Assembly (NCBI RefSeq): GCF_030272615.1
Contig: NC_081408.1
Span: 311,443,118-311,507,117 of the forward strand
Length of the DNA stretch: 64,000 nucleotides
Origin: Cryptomeria japonica
Lineage: Eukaryota > Streptophyta > Pinopsida > Cupressales > Cupressaceae
Reading direction: 5' to 3'
Part shown: positions 11,441-23,524 of the stretch, in pieces
How the letters are laid out: each line of letters opens with the position of its first letter
How positions within the stretch are numbered: the stretch's first letter is position 1
Notes under the pieces: generated by a model
Database searches by the model: none
Seen by the model: the letters and a program-made list of their open reading frames with translations, nothing else
What the model was told of the DNA's origin: nothing
Position numbers and translations under genes: made by a program

Positions 11441-13642
11441 TTTTGCCCCTCTTTGAGACAATGCGATTCTAAACGTTGTTTCAAAGAAAAATAATGAAAA
11501 TGCCCCAGACAATAACAATGACATATGCATGCCCCCTTGAGGAATTGCCTGGAAAAATCTAGAAAAGAGGCCAATTGATTCATAAGAATGATAGAAAATG
11601 ATAGGTTCAAATGGACTGCCAAGACTAATGGAAGAAATGTTAGTAAGAAGAAATTAGACAAAGGATAGTTAGAGATGAAGGAAAACTTGCTTTTACAAAT
11701 GCACATAAGTAGGTGAGAACCTTTATTTATTGTAGCAAAGCGGATGCAGAGCATCATGGAAATGAAGGCCAGAGCTGGAACGCAACCCTTTTTGCAAAAG
11801 ACAGACACATCGCACACAAGGAATGAGTGAAGCATCCTAGGGTGCATACATCAAGGGTCGAGGTATGTGCGGCATTCACAAAGTGAATGTACTTATCACA
11901 GACACCCAATCATATAGTTGCCCCTATTTGTGACAAAAATTCAACAAATAGCAAATACAACAAAAAAAAGAAAGGGACCATGAACCATCCCGGTCACTCT
12001 AAATCACTCAGTGGCATCATCAAGCAACATGGGAACATGATCGAAGCCAAAGATAAATTAGTAAAAAGATAAGATGCACAAATTCAACCAAGTCAAACAA
12101 ACAGTCTGATCGCTATTGTCAAAAGTGGAAAACAAGAATGATCATGCTGTCTGGTTTTAGGGAATGCAGTACCCCGTCTAAGACAGGACATAGTCTGGTT
12201 TCGAGTATACCATACCCTGTATAAGACCCATGATAATTTTGACAAGGACCAATGATAATGTTGATGCTATTTTGATTGATGTGACAACTGTGATCAGGTT
12301 GAATGCTTGCTTAGTTGAATAGTTTATCTGTTAATGTGTGATTTCATTAAAGCACAATGTTTGATAGATTATCATTGGATGTATGCTCAGCGATCTGTCT
12401 ATGCACAAAGGGGACCATTTATTGACAAAATGCAAAATGTCAAAGAAATTGTTTTTGGATTTTGATGTTTTGAAATTTTTTTGTTCGTTTTTTTTTTTTA
12501 GGACTTTTTTTGACTTTTTAGGGATTTTTTCAAGACATTATTTGATTTTTGAGGATTTTTTCCGGACAGTATATGATTTTTTTTAGGGATTTTTTTCAAG
12601 ATATTATATGATTTTTTTTGGATTATTTCAGGACATTTTTCAATTTTTTTTGGATTATTTCAAGACATTTTTCAATTTTTTATGATTTTGCCCCCAGTAT
12701 CTAGAAAGCAAGGAATATGACAGGTGAATAAATAAGGTTTCTAAAATGTTGGTGGATAGAGGGAAGACAAAGGCCTTTTATCATGGAGACAATACGGATG
12801 CAATTTTCAAGGGCTATTGCATGATGGGACAAGAGACTGGATATGGCAATGTAAAGCAAGAAGATGGCATGAGGAACATGTCAAGAGGTTTTTGAATCCA
12901 TGTTTAAATTTTGCGTCCTTATGTCAGATAAAGATCAAGGAATTAAAAAGAGTGTATGGATAGTTATAAGATATGGATAGGATAAGAAAGACCAATAATG
13001 GATAAGGGACATAGACTGAAGGTCGGGATTGGCTAAGGGATAGTGGCAGAAATTTGCAATAAGCTAGGGAATATGGATGAAAGGTTATGATAAGAAAATG
13101 GATAAAGACCAACAGCTATGATGGAATAAAAGTTGCAAACAAGATGCATGATGTTCATGACGATCCTCAGCCTTGTCAAGATCAAAGGTGGAAAGGGAAA
13201 CTGGACATGAGGGACAATACGATATGAAAGGTAATGACAGGGGTTCGATAGGATAATGGAACAATGAAGGACAAAAGGATATGATAGGATAAAACCTATC
13301 CACAAGTATGGTATGCAAGAAGTTCATAGATTATGCATGATGACTGTTTGCCAGGTTTTCATCACGGTACTTGCCCAAGGTGCCTGTGTGCCAGGTTTTC
13401 ACTAGTGGATGAATTATGTTTGCTTTACTTTTTTTTCTTTTGTCTTTTTTTTTCTCACTTTTTTTTTTGATTTTGACATTTTCAATAGAAGATGGACACA
13501 TGATAGGGGATGGAAGAAGGACTCAAACATCTTTTTGTCTGGATAGTAGCCTTGAAAAAAATGGACCATGACCTTTAAAAGTATGCTCAAAGACGTTGGT
13601 AGGATAAGGACATGGAAAAAGAGATGAAATTAAGGCAAGGAT
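11441..13642 (-). other. L interior, 3' untranslated part
   Basis: I see no credible protein here. The stretch holds the purine tract at its left end, T-rich tandem repeats (12476-12690), and further T runs around 13430-13470. The 139-codon minus-strand frame at 11428-11847 starts beside the LTR and resembles nothing I know; I do not call it a gene. Confidence 0.6.
12476..12690. repeat. T-rich tandem repeat in L
   Basis: About five or six degenerate units of 30-37 bases combine a T run with GGATTTTTTCAAGACATT or GGATTATTTCAGGACATT. Together they make a strongly strand-asymmetric T-rich block. Confidence 0.8.
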
Positions 13643-16404
13643 TTATGCAAAGGATTGGACTAGAGGGATGGAAGGATGGAAAATATGCATTGGATAATGG
13701 ATAGGGTATTGGAAGAATTGGGCTTCTATGGATGGAAATGTTGGCAAGATCATAATTGGAACACACCTTGAGGGGTGATGGACTGATGGAGGAAGAGTGG
13801 GTTTTGGATATGGAGATTTTGATGAAGGAATAGCTAGGGATTTGCAGACGTAAGGGCCTAAAATGAATGAAGAAGGTGATGGAGGAACAAATTTGAGAGG
13901 TTTGGATGGAGGAATAGAAATTTTGGATGCCAAGTTGGATGTTTCTTTTAGTTTTTGTGCTTCAAGGAGTTGCTTAGGGATCCACATGGTTTTTGATTTT
14001 GTATGCTTTTGTGGTTCCTTGGAGTGCATTGCTTGCATAAGGGATTTAGGAACCCATATATATTTTGAATTTTCTTTATTTTTCTTAGTGGGCCTTTGTG
14101 ACCTTTTGGATATTTCTTTACCTTTATAGATCATATTGTTCTTTGTTTTGACGTGTCGATTATATTGGACATGTTGATCCTTGAATACATGTGGATTGCT
14201 AGACTTATGATGTTTATACTTGGCATCCAAATTGTTGGAAGGGGGAAAGGAATGCATGGATGGATAGGAATGAAGTGGAGTTCTTTTGGATGACTAGAAG
14301 GTTCTCAAAGATGTGTGTCTTTCCTGACCTTGCATAGAGGATGAAGGGATATAAGGACCTAAGATGGATGGAAGGGATGATGGGGAAGGTGTATGTTTTG
14401 ATTTTGATGGAGGGATACCAATGTCTTGAGAGTGAGTTGTGTAGACATGACCCTTAAGATCTTCTTTGATATGGAGGGGTTCTTTCTCATGAAGGTCTAC
14501 CCCTTTTCCTTTATGAATATCTTGACTTGTAGGATACTCTTTTCTTTGGGAAGAAGACACGAGTCCATTATGAGGTGGATATGATAGGAGAGAAATAATG
14601 AGATCTTGAAGTGGATAGGATTGCACCAAAGTGGAAGAACCCATTATGCATGTCGATGATTGATGAACATCTTGCAATGACACGTTAGAATCATGAGGGG
14701 GATTAGGATCATGAAGGGGACTAGGATTGTGTAGTGGACATGGTTCAATGACAAGCTCTTCAAGAGATGGAATGGGAGAAATAACGGGATCATCAAAAGA
14801 AATGAGATCTTGGAGTGTATATGGAGCATTAAGACAAGGAGATGGAGGAACAAAAGGATCTTGTGGAGGATTTAAAGGAATAATTTGATCTTGACAAGGA
14901 GGAAGATCATTGGAATCCTCTTAAAGGTGCTTTGCTCTTGACTTTTAATGGGATCATTGGAAAGGATGGAAGGGATATCTTGATCTTTCTTAGGAAGTGG
15001 AATGCCAATGGGATTTGAAAGGACATTTTTTTCATGAAATGGAATGGGATCATTTGGGATTGGATGGACTAGGATATCTTGATCTTCCTTAGGGAATGGA
15101 GTGTCAATAGGACTTTGGATAGGATGGACAAGAATAGGGGAATCATCATGACTATCTGGGAAGATGGGATCTTGGTCAATAATTGGATGGGATGATAAGG
15201 TTTCGGGATCTTGAACTTGATCTATTTTAAGACACATTTCTTCATGCTCTAAATTATCCTCTTGACATGGGGTTGGACTTTGGATATGCATGGGGGATTC
15301 TGACAAGGGATCAATGTTTTGGCATGAAGGAAATGCACTTTGAACATTTGTGATGGATTTTGGCAAGGAATCAATGCTTGAACATGGTGGAAGAGGGACT
15401 TCGAATGGGGTCCTCTAAAACAAGTAATGGCAATAAAATGCATGGTGGCATTGGGTCTTGTATTTTTGAAACATGACAAGGATGTGCATCATGAATTGGA
15501 TTATCTTGGCAATCAATTATGGATAGCCCTTGGATAATTTCATCCTTGAGTGTATTGTTTGATGAGGACAATATGGAAGGTTCTTGTGAAACTTATAAAG
15601 GTGTAGGGATAGATGCCACTGGAGAGTCAATTTGTTTGTGGGGGGATGAGGCATTGCTAAACATAAGTGTATTATCTTGATCTTCCTCAAAGAACTCACT
15701 TGGTAATTTCCTTAAGATCCTTGCAATAAGGCCACCTTTCTTTCGAGGTTTTGACATAGTTGTATCAAGAATTTGAACTTGTTTTTGGTTTGATGTCATG
15801 TTTTGATATTGGACTTGGTTCAATTGCTCTGACATGTTTGAAACTTGGCTTGGTGCATGTTGCAACCTTTTCTTTTGAATGTTTGGTTGTAATTGTTGAC
15901 ATTGATATTTTGGTTGAACTTGTTGATATTCTACCATTGGTTGTGTTGGTTGTATATGTTGGACCATTAGTTGTGTTTGTTGGATATGTTGTTGATTCAA
16001 GATTTGATTGAATGAAATTTGACCAAATGAATTTTGATTTGGGACTTGATTGAAATTTGTGCTTGTCTTTTGAAATTGTTTCATCATCTCTATTTTTGAG
16101 AGATGAGAGCTGGTATGTCTGATCGTTCGATAAGAGCTTTTACATCAATTGGCTCAAATTTTGGGTTTGGACCTTGAAATTTTTTAAATGTTTTGGACAT
16201 TTGTGATCTATTCTTCTCAATGTTTTTCACTTTTTGTTCCAAAATCTCCTTTTCTTGAGCTAGTTTCTCCTCTAGTTTTTGTATTTGGACATTTAAATCA
16301 TCATGATAAGTTTGATCCAAGTTATGAGACATGTAGAGATTGGATTGACATGATTGATTGCTCAATTGTGATGACATGGCTTCGTAAGAAGGTTGAGACC
16401 TCAT
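13643..16404 (-). pseudogene. Unrecognised Pro/Ser/Gln-rich protein frame of L
   Basis: A broken minus-strand frame covers about 900 codons. From the N-terminus: a coiled coil (QIQKLEEKLAQEKEILEQ, about 16290), a motif FQGPNPKFEPIDVKALIERS near 16150, a Gln-rich stretch with QPTQPMV repeats (15900-16000), a long acidic Pro/Ser/Asp/His region (14900-15370), then paired motifs YIWVPKSLMQA and MWIPKQLLEAQ (13985-14065), and a Pro-rich tail. At least three frame changes are needed to join the pieces. There is no zinc knuckle, DSG or YVDD-type site. It may be a divergent gag-like structural protein, but I do not recognise the family. Confidence 0.6.
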
Positions 16405-18408
16405 TTAAACAAACATGTCAGTATGCAATGCAACTAATGGGATTGACAAATGCAACCTAAAAGGATGACAATGCAACTTAATGTTTTTGTACTTTTTGAA
16501 TTTTTGGAGACAAACTTTTGAAATGCAAAGCTAAAGACACAACCTTGGGAAATTGAAATGAAGTCAAGACCTTAAAGGACAAAGGACCAAATGACAATAG
16601 GACAAATTGACAATGTCTCACCTATATGCTTGGATACTAATCTAGGTTTGACAAAAATGGTATTAACGAAAGGACAAATTTTAGACAAGGTCAAGACTCC
16701 CTAACAACAACTTAGGGTATCATCCAAAGTTTTGATTTTTTTAAGTTTGACAAACCAAATTTTTTGAGACTAAATGCAGGAAGGCAATGATTATGACAAT
16801 GACTTAGGACATGAATATGATCTAAGGATATGATATGACAAGATGAAGCCAAGACAAGATGACAATACAATGATAAGGATATGCAAAGACCAATGACTTG
16901 GAATATGCAAAATGCAACCTAGGCAAGACCTAATTTTAGCATGACAAGGATAATGCATAAATGTCACCTAAATGGAAATCTATCATGGATATGAAAATAA
17001 AATGCAAACTTAGGGAAATTATTTTGAACCTAAGTGCAAAATGAGGATGCTTGCAATGAAAAGGATTAAAATGAAGGGAGGTGACAATATGTCCTAGGAC
17101 CTAAGTTGGACTATGCAAAACCTAGCCTAAAGTGACATGAATGTTGAGACAAATTTTTTCAATGTGTTTGAAAGCCATGTTTTGAAAATGTTTTGAACTT
17201 TGTTGGATGAATGTTCTCTTTTTAAAACCTTGTTTGGACAATGTTTGGACTTGTTTGACACATGATGTTTTTTGACAATTGTATAATTCAACTTTTGACA
17301 ATCACAAAAGACAAGATGTTTGGACTTAGACCCAAGACAATCATGCTCATTCACAACAAATCCTATGGCTAGCAAGGGAAATATCTATTGAATCCTCTAA
17401 CCATAAAATACAACACTCAGCCGGATAGCTAGACGCTTGGTAGCATTGGCTCCCCCTTACAGTGCACTCACTTCTCGGGCATACCAAGCTTCAAGTTCAA
17501 GGGGCATCACTTCCCAAGAACTTGCTATCTCTAACTAAGGAGTACATGAGAGGTGTCCTCAGCATATGCATATCACAATGCCTGAGCCAATAGATAGAAT
17601 GATTTTGGCATCTAAACAAGAGTTTCTAGTAAGGGCATCCATTCGGGTGGGTATTGATTCAGCAAATAAATCATCGCAATACCATTCCAGCACCCATTGT
17701 CTACAACTTTCATTGCATCCACAGTTATTTAGAGTGGTTTGGAAGAGCTTGGCTTTAGCCTGTCACCACTTTGGGTCGTTCCCTCTCACCAATGCCTATG
17801 CAAAGTTCCAGGCAAATCGGGAGGCAAGCCCAATTCTAGGGGTTAAAACATGCAATCAAGCTAAAAACAAACAAAGCATGCATGGTGTTCATTAAACTTT
17901 AAGAAATTAAATGTGCAACTACTTTAAAAATCACAAGCAAGATGTTTTAGTGAAAGTCTTTGACCACGTCCTGCATAAGATTTGTTAGTAGTTGTATTTT
18001 TAGTCTTCATCACACGTAACGCCAAGATGCTGCATAGAGAATTAGTACCAAAGAAAATCTAGAATATAAGAAACAGAATGAAAACAAGGTAATTTGCAAG
18101 TAAAAACACTGGTTTTACCTCTATTTCTAGCCTTACATAGGCGCAGATGTCTCAACATAGGCACAGAATGCACCAACATAGGCACAGAATGCACCAACAT
18201 AGGTGCAAATCTCCTCAACATAGGGACAGATCTCATTAACACGGGCACAGAATGCCTTGACACAGGCATAGAATGCCTTAGCACAGGCACAGGAGTATCC
18301 AGAAAGCTCTGAGTCACCCTATTTCTTGATTTTTCACCTGCAAATTAGCTCAAAAGCACTCAAAAACATGGTTAGAGGGGTTAGTTCATGTTGGGTTCAC
18401 CAAAAAAT
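16405..18408 (-). other. L interior, 5' leader
   Basis: About 2 kb lie between the frame and the 5' LTR. The 16480-17400 part is rich in GACAA/ATGACAA words on the plus strand. The 17400-17880 part is more complex, but I could not read it as a known protein on either strand. A short tandem array (18130-18300) lies near the primer end. On the minus strand the bases next to the LTR read TTTTTTGGTGAACCCAACAT; the TGGTGAACCC part is a candidate primer site, but I could not assign a tRNA. Confidence 0.55.
18130..18300. repeat. Short tandem repeat near the 5' LTR of L
   Basis: About seven or eight units of 20-24 bases follow ACATAGGCACAGAATGCACC, with spelling changes such as ACATAGGTGCAAATCTCCTC and ACACAGGCATAGAATGCC. 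They read as short repeats on both strands but not as a convincing protein. Confidence 0.85.
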
Positions 18409-20093
18409 GTAGATCAGGAAAATGGAATGCATCAAAGTAATATTAAACTAGCTCAACCACAAAAACTAGATTGCAATAATAAGAAATCCTAATTACAATC
18501 AATAAAGGCATGAAGATGAAATACTACAATAAAAAGCAAACCAAAGCCTGTATCTCCTTCATTGTTCCTCCATTGTCCTTCTTTCTCCTTTAAATTACTT
18601 TGTTTGTGGATCTCACCTACAAGTGCAAAAGCATAGTATGAAAGCAAGATGACTAGAAAAATGGCAGCATAAGGATACTAGAAGCATTATTGATTCTGAA
18701 AATGTGATTTTTTCTAAAAATGTGATTGATTGATCCATTGAAGAAAATCATCCAATTTATAGACAAATTGGAGAGAGGACAAGATTAGCATGAAGATATT
18801 TGAAAGGAAATTTCAAATCAAGGATGACAAATATGACAAATTATGACAAGATTGACATTTTCTATGCAAGATTGATTGATTGACACAATTATGACAAATT
18901 ATGACAAGATTAAAATGCCATTCCCATGACAAAAGGGAAGACAGAAAATAGCCTCCATGATTGCAACAAATGGAAGCATAAACATAGGAGAAAATTAGGG
19001 GAAAAATTAGAAAAATTGAAGAAAATAGGAGAAATAGAAATTAGGAATTAGGAGAAATTAGTAAATTGGAAAATTGAGGAAAAATATATAATAGAAATTA
19101 GAAATTAGGAGAAATTAGTAAATTGGAAAATTGAGGAAAAATATACAATAGAAATTAGGTGAATTAATTAATAGGTTTTCGTCCATTAATTAATTCAAGA
19201 AAGAGACCTAGGACTAATTAAATAGATTTATTTAACCCACAAAGAAGAAGAAAAGGATTAAATGAACAAATCATAAAACCCTAGAAATAAGAGGACAAGG
19301 AATTAGGTCAATACAACAAGAAATTATTGTAGGTTTGATCATGATTCTGATTGACAAAGGACCAATGTTGATAAATGATTGAGACTGGTTGACAAAAATC
19401 AATGACAAGTTGACCAAGATTGACAAGGAGATCAAATTGATAGGTGCCAATTGACGAGGAACAATGACTAATTGATCCAAATTGACATGATTGAAAAGGA
19501 CAAGGATTGATGACAAATCGATCGCAAAATGACAAGATTGACAAGGACAAGGATCGGTGATGAATCGATCACAAAATGATGAGATTGACAAGAGGACAAG
19601 GATCGATGATGAATCAATCACAAAATGATAAGATTGACAAGAGGACAAGGACCGATGAAGAATCGATCACAAAATGACAAGATTGACAAGAGGACAAGGA
19701 TCGATGACAAATCAATCACAAAATGACAAGATTGACAAGGACAAGGATCGATGACAAATTGATCACAAAATGACAAGATTGACAAGAGGAAAAAACCCTA
19801 ATTCTATCATCGATTAGAATTGACAATGTCCAAAATGATGATAAATGAGCACACACCATGATGAGACAGGATAAGATCGACCAAAATCATGACTGAAGAT
19901 TGCTATTGACAAGACCTAATTCGAAAGCAAGAAAAATGAGGAATGCAGACGAAGGACTCGATGCTCGCAAATGATAAAGACCAAGTGCGCAACATAGAAG
20001 AAATGTTAATGCAACACAAAAACCCTAAAATAAGGCAATGCACGAATGTTAAAGTATGACTCCACAAGCGTTGACCATTTTTAGAAGTCTACA
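18409..20093 (-). repeat. 5' LTR of L (1,685 bp)
   Basis: It starts TGTAGATCAGG and ends TCTACA in plus-strand reading, and matches 9853-11440. It is about 97 bp longer. The difference is explained by a sixth minisatellite unit (19500-19790) and a duplicated GAAATTAGGAGAAATTAG segment (about 19030-19150). The two LTRs are otherwise close, so L is younger than the elements it sits in. Confidence 0.92.
19500..19790. repeat. Minisatellite, about 50 bp x 6, in L LTR
   Basis: This is the partner of the array at 10888-11140, with six units instead of five. Unit variants differ mainly by C/T and G/A changes inside AATCGATCGCAAAATGA. Confidence 0.9.
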
Positions 20094-21170
20094 GCTGCCA
20101 GCTCTAAATCACGAACTGGATAGTTCAACTCATGGTTCTTGAGTTTACGAGACTCATAAGCAACGACACGTCCATCCTGCATAAGCAATACACCTATACC
20201 TTCCAAAGAGGCATTCGTGCATACCATAAAATCTCTAGAAGGATCAGGAACTGCCAAAATTGGAGCACTGACAAGGAGTTCCTACAATGTATGAAAAACT
20301 ACCTCACACTGCTCTAACCAAACAAACTTCTTCCCTTTCCTCTGAAGAGAAGTAATCAGGTGTCCTATCCGAGAAAAGCCCTGAACAAAGAAATGGTAAT
20401 ATCCGGCCAAACCCATAAAGCTCCAAACTTTTGAAATGTTGGTCAGTGCTGGCCAATGAACAATGGCTTGGATATTTGAAGGATCCATGGATACACCTTC
20501 TCCCAAAACTACATGACCAAGATAGTTCACCTCAAACTGGAAGAAGTCACACTTTTCCAAATTGGCATAAAGTTGATTCTCCCTCAAGCACTATAGTACT
20601 TGACGTAAGTGACCCTCATGCTCTTCCATAGTTCTAGAATAAATCAATATGTCATCCAAGAACACAAGGACAAAATGATCAAGGTAGGTGCAAAAAACCC
20701 CATTCATGAGGCTCATGAAAATTGAAGGCACGTTTGTCAAACCAATTGCACCACTATGAACTCATAGTGTCCATAACGAGTATGAAACATTGTCTTATGA
20801 ATATCTTCATCCTGAATGCACAACTGATGGCATCCAGATTTAAGGTCAATCTTAGAGAACACCTTGGCTCCCTTAACCTGATCAAAATGATCATCTATAT
20901 GAGGTAATGGATATTGATTCCAGATGGTTACCTTATTCAGCTATCGGTAATCAATGCATAACCGAAGAGAACCATCCTTCTTCTTAATGAAGATAATACG
21001 TGCGCCCCAAGGGGAAACACTAGGATGAATGAACCCCTTGGCCAATAATTCCTCAATCTGCAACTTCAACTCACTCAACTCCTGAGTAGTCATCCGATAT
21101 GGAGGTCTCGAGATAGGTTCAGTTCCAGGAACCAAGTCTATGCAGAAATCTAGATCTGGTGTTCTTTTGT
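20094..21170 (-). pseudogene. Chromovirus RT and RNase H start
   Basis: On the minus strand, from about 21170 downwards, the frame shows the RT N-terminal motif [17 protein letters not shown], then [20 protein letters not shown] and IDYR. The catalytic FLDD is at 20651-20662. Then come LEKCDFFQFEVNYLGHV, GLAGYYHFF and the RNase H start near 20100-20200 (DGRVVAYESRKLKNHELNYP). Element L cuts the frame at 20093 and it continues at 9852. Stops and frame changes lie between 20590 and 20940. The protease and gag that should precede it are absent. Confidence 0.9.
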
Positions 21171-21280
21171 CTTCTTTAAATAAAAATAATTTAGTTGTTT
21201 GAATCTCCAATCTCTGTTGTAGAGATTCTCATGTTTATTGATTCCTTCCTGTATGTTTTAGTTTTGTGTGTATGTTTGCT
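21171..21280. other. Unmatched junction sequence between G and B
   Basis: About 110 T-rich bases join the truncated chromovirus to the second copy of the B duplication. I could not match them to any element in the window. They may be filler copied in during break repair, or a remnant of the chromovirus protease region too decayed to read. Confidence 0.5.
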
Positions 21281-21470
21281 TGAAGTGGCCAGAACAATGT
21301 TGATCCAAGGAAAGGTAGCTCACACTTTTTGGAGAGAAGCGGTGAGCACTACAGTCTATACTATGAACTGGGTACTCATCAAGAAAGGTAAAGATAAAAC
21401 CCCTTGTGAGAATTGGATTGGGAAGACTCCCACTATGAGTTATTTTAAAGTATTTGGCAGTAAGTGTTAT
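21281..21470 (+). repeat. Right copy of the 190 bp direct duplication
   Basis: This repeats 4181-4370 with 9 mismatches, then continues as normal B sequence. It starts inside the B integrase region, 190 bases upstream of the point where chromovirus G entered the left copy. Confidence 0.92.
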
Positions 21471-23450
21471 ATCAAGAAAGGTGAGCATCTGAGCAAGTTT
21501 GATGCTAAATGTGATGAAGGAATATTTCTAGGATATTCCACTAAGAGAAAAGCTCTCAAGTGTTACAATAATAGGTCAGAAAATTGTTGAGAGTATCAAT
21601 GTCAGGGTTGATGAATCCCCTTAGGAGCCTGAGGAAACCTACAGCAAGAAAGTGGAGGATGAACTAGGTGTAGCCTTATGGGAACCGGTTAAGAAAGAAA
21701 CAAGTAAAGACCTCAATGTTCCTGTACCGGTAAAAGCTGTAGTAGGTGAAGAAGAAGATGGAGAATAAGAAGAGGAAAAGTAAGCAGAACGAGCTAGAGT
21801 CATTCCTAGATATGTGAAACTACATCATGATCTAAAGAAGATCATAGGAGATAAAGATGCAGAGATACTCACAAGAAGAAAGGTGAAAGAGAACTCTTGC
21901 ACGATTTCAGAATTTGAGCCTAAGACCACTAGGGATGCACTTACCGATGAAGACTAGATAAAGGCAATGGAATAGGAGTTGGACCAGATAGAAAAGAATA
22001 CAACATGGTCCTTGGTATCCAAACCAAAATAAAAGAATGTAATAGGTACCAAATGGGTCTTCAGGAATAATTTGAATGAAGAAGACACAGTTGTGAGGAA
22101 CAAGGAAAAACTTGTATGCAAGGGATATGCTCAAGAAGAGGGAGAAGACTATGGAGAAACCTTTGCTCCTATGGCTAGACTGGAAGGTGTCCAAATTCTA
22201 CTTTCATTTGCAGCATTCAAGGGATTTAAGGTATACCAGATGGATGTGAAGTTTGCGTTATTGAATGGAATCCTAGAAGAGGAAGTGTATATTGAGCAAC
22301 CGGATGGGTTTGCCTTATCAGAAGATAGTAACATGGTGTGTAGATTACACAAGGCCCTATATGGATTGAAACAAACACCAAGGGCATGGTATGAATGGTT
22401 ACACTCTAATCTTGTGAAAATAGGATTTCAGAGAATAAGTGAGGACAGTAACATATACCTAAAATCTAAAGGTGAACAGATTCTGATCTGTGAAGTGTTT
22501 GTAGATGACATAATCTTTAGAGGAGATGATGAAATGAGCCATGCATTTGTAGATGAAATGAAGAAATATTTTGAGATGTCTCTCATTGGAGAGATAAATT
22601 TATTCATTGGTCTACAAATTCAGTAGATGAAAGAAGTAATCTTTATTACCCAGTCCAAGTATGTCAAAGAGGTATTGAAGACCTTTGGAATGGAGGAGAG
22701 AAAACCAGTTGGTACACAGGTGGCAACTGGTTGTAAATTGACTAAGGAAGATGATTCAACATTGGTGAATGAGAAGGAGTACCGGTGAATGATCGGTAAG
22801 CTGTTCTATGTGGTGCACAATATACTAGATATTGCTCATGTAGTGGGCATAGTAGCTTGTTTTCAAAAAAGTCCAAGAGAATTCCACTTGGTAGTAGTCA
22901 AGAGGATTCTTAGATACCTGAAAGGGACAGTTGATTATGGATTGTGGTATCCATATAATGGTGATTTTAATCTCAAAGTGTTTACCAATGCATATTGGGC
23001 AGGTAATGTGGACAACTAGAAGAGCACAACCGGTGGAGCATTCTTCCTTGGTGGAAGACTAGTCTCCTAGACAAGCAAGAAGCAAAGTTGTATTTATCAG
23101 TCTACAGCTGATGTAGAATATGTGGCAGCATTTATGAACTGCACTCGGACAATCTGGATGAAGCATGTACTGAATGGCTTCAAAGTGCCTATATCTAAAC
23201 CAGTGAGTATTTTCTGTGATAATACTAGTGCAATCAATATTTCCAAAAATCCGGTATTGTATGCTAGAACTAAGCACATTGAGCTCAAGTATCATTTCTT
23301 GAGAGAGAAGGTTAAAAACAAAGAGGTTGTATTAGAACATGTTTCTAGTAAGGAGTGGTTAGCAGACATATTCACTAAGCCCTTACCAAAGACTACATTT
23401 ACCTGTTTGAGAGGTGAATTAGGGGTTTTACCCCTTCATGAAGTAAACTA
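21281..23450 (+). pseudogene. Copia integrase end, RT and RNase H of B
   Basis: This is the second half of the B polyprotein. It opens in the integrase C-terminal part (YFKVFGSKCYIKKG, LGYSTKRKALKCYNN), passes the acidic linker, then RT ([28 protein letters not shown], the catalytic FVDD at 22498-22509), and RNase H (STADVEYVAAFMN, CDNTSAINISKNP), ending GELGVLPLHEVN before TAA at 23448-23450. A one-base frame change lies near 21575-21582. Stops include TAG at about 21619, 21955, 22624, 23017 and 23068, plus some TAA and TGA. It is closest to element E, which has the same C-terminal ending. Confidence 0.92.
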
Positions 23451-23524
23451 AAGTTGTGTGCTCCACATCAGTCAGGTACCATAGTGACAAATCCTACAAG
23501 GTTGATGTGTTGAAGGATGCTACT

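Larger units (their letters stand above)
9853..20093 (-). mobile_element. Large LTR element L without reverse transcriptase
   Basis: A 10.2 kb element with two LTRs (9853-11440 and 18409-20093) is inserted in the chromovirus RNase H. The flanks are GCTAT (9848-9852) and GCTGC (20094-20098), a 5 bp duplication with two transitions; the chromovirus frame resumes across it. Orientation is minus: a purine tract lies next to the LTR at 11441 and a candidate primer site next to 18408. The 7 kb interior has no recognisable protease, integrase, RT or RNase H, only a degenerate Pro/Ser/Gln-rich frame. This fits a non-autonomous large retrotransposon derivative (LARD-like). Confidence 0.88.
4370..21170 (-). 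mobile_element. Chromovirus G (Ty3/gypsy), truncated, minus strand
   Basis: This minus-strand gypsy element is inserted in copia B. It retains one LTR (4370-8129, its 3' LTR), a polypurine tract, chromodomain, integrase, RNase H and most of RT. It stops upstream of RT: no protease, gag, primer site or 5' LTR is visible, and a non-matching stretch of about 110 bases joins it to B. Its RNase H is split by element L (9853-20093). The chromodomain and large LTR suggest a Tekay/Del-like lineage; that lineage call is inference. The right edge is approximate. Confidence 0.85.

Noticed and set aside
17566-17895. 109-codon frame in the L leader considered as a gene
   Set aside because: It runs against the coding direction of L and has no motif I know; the region is better described as noncoding leader.
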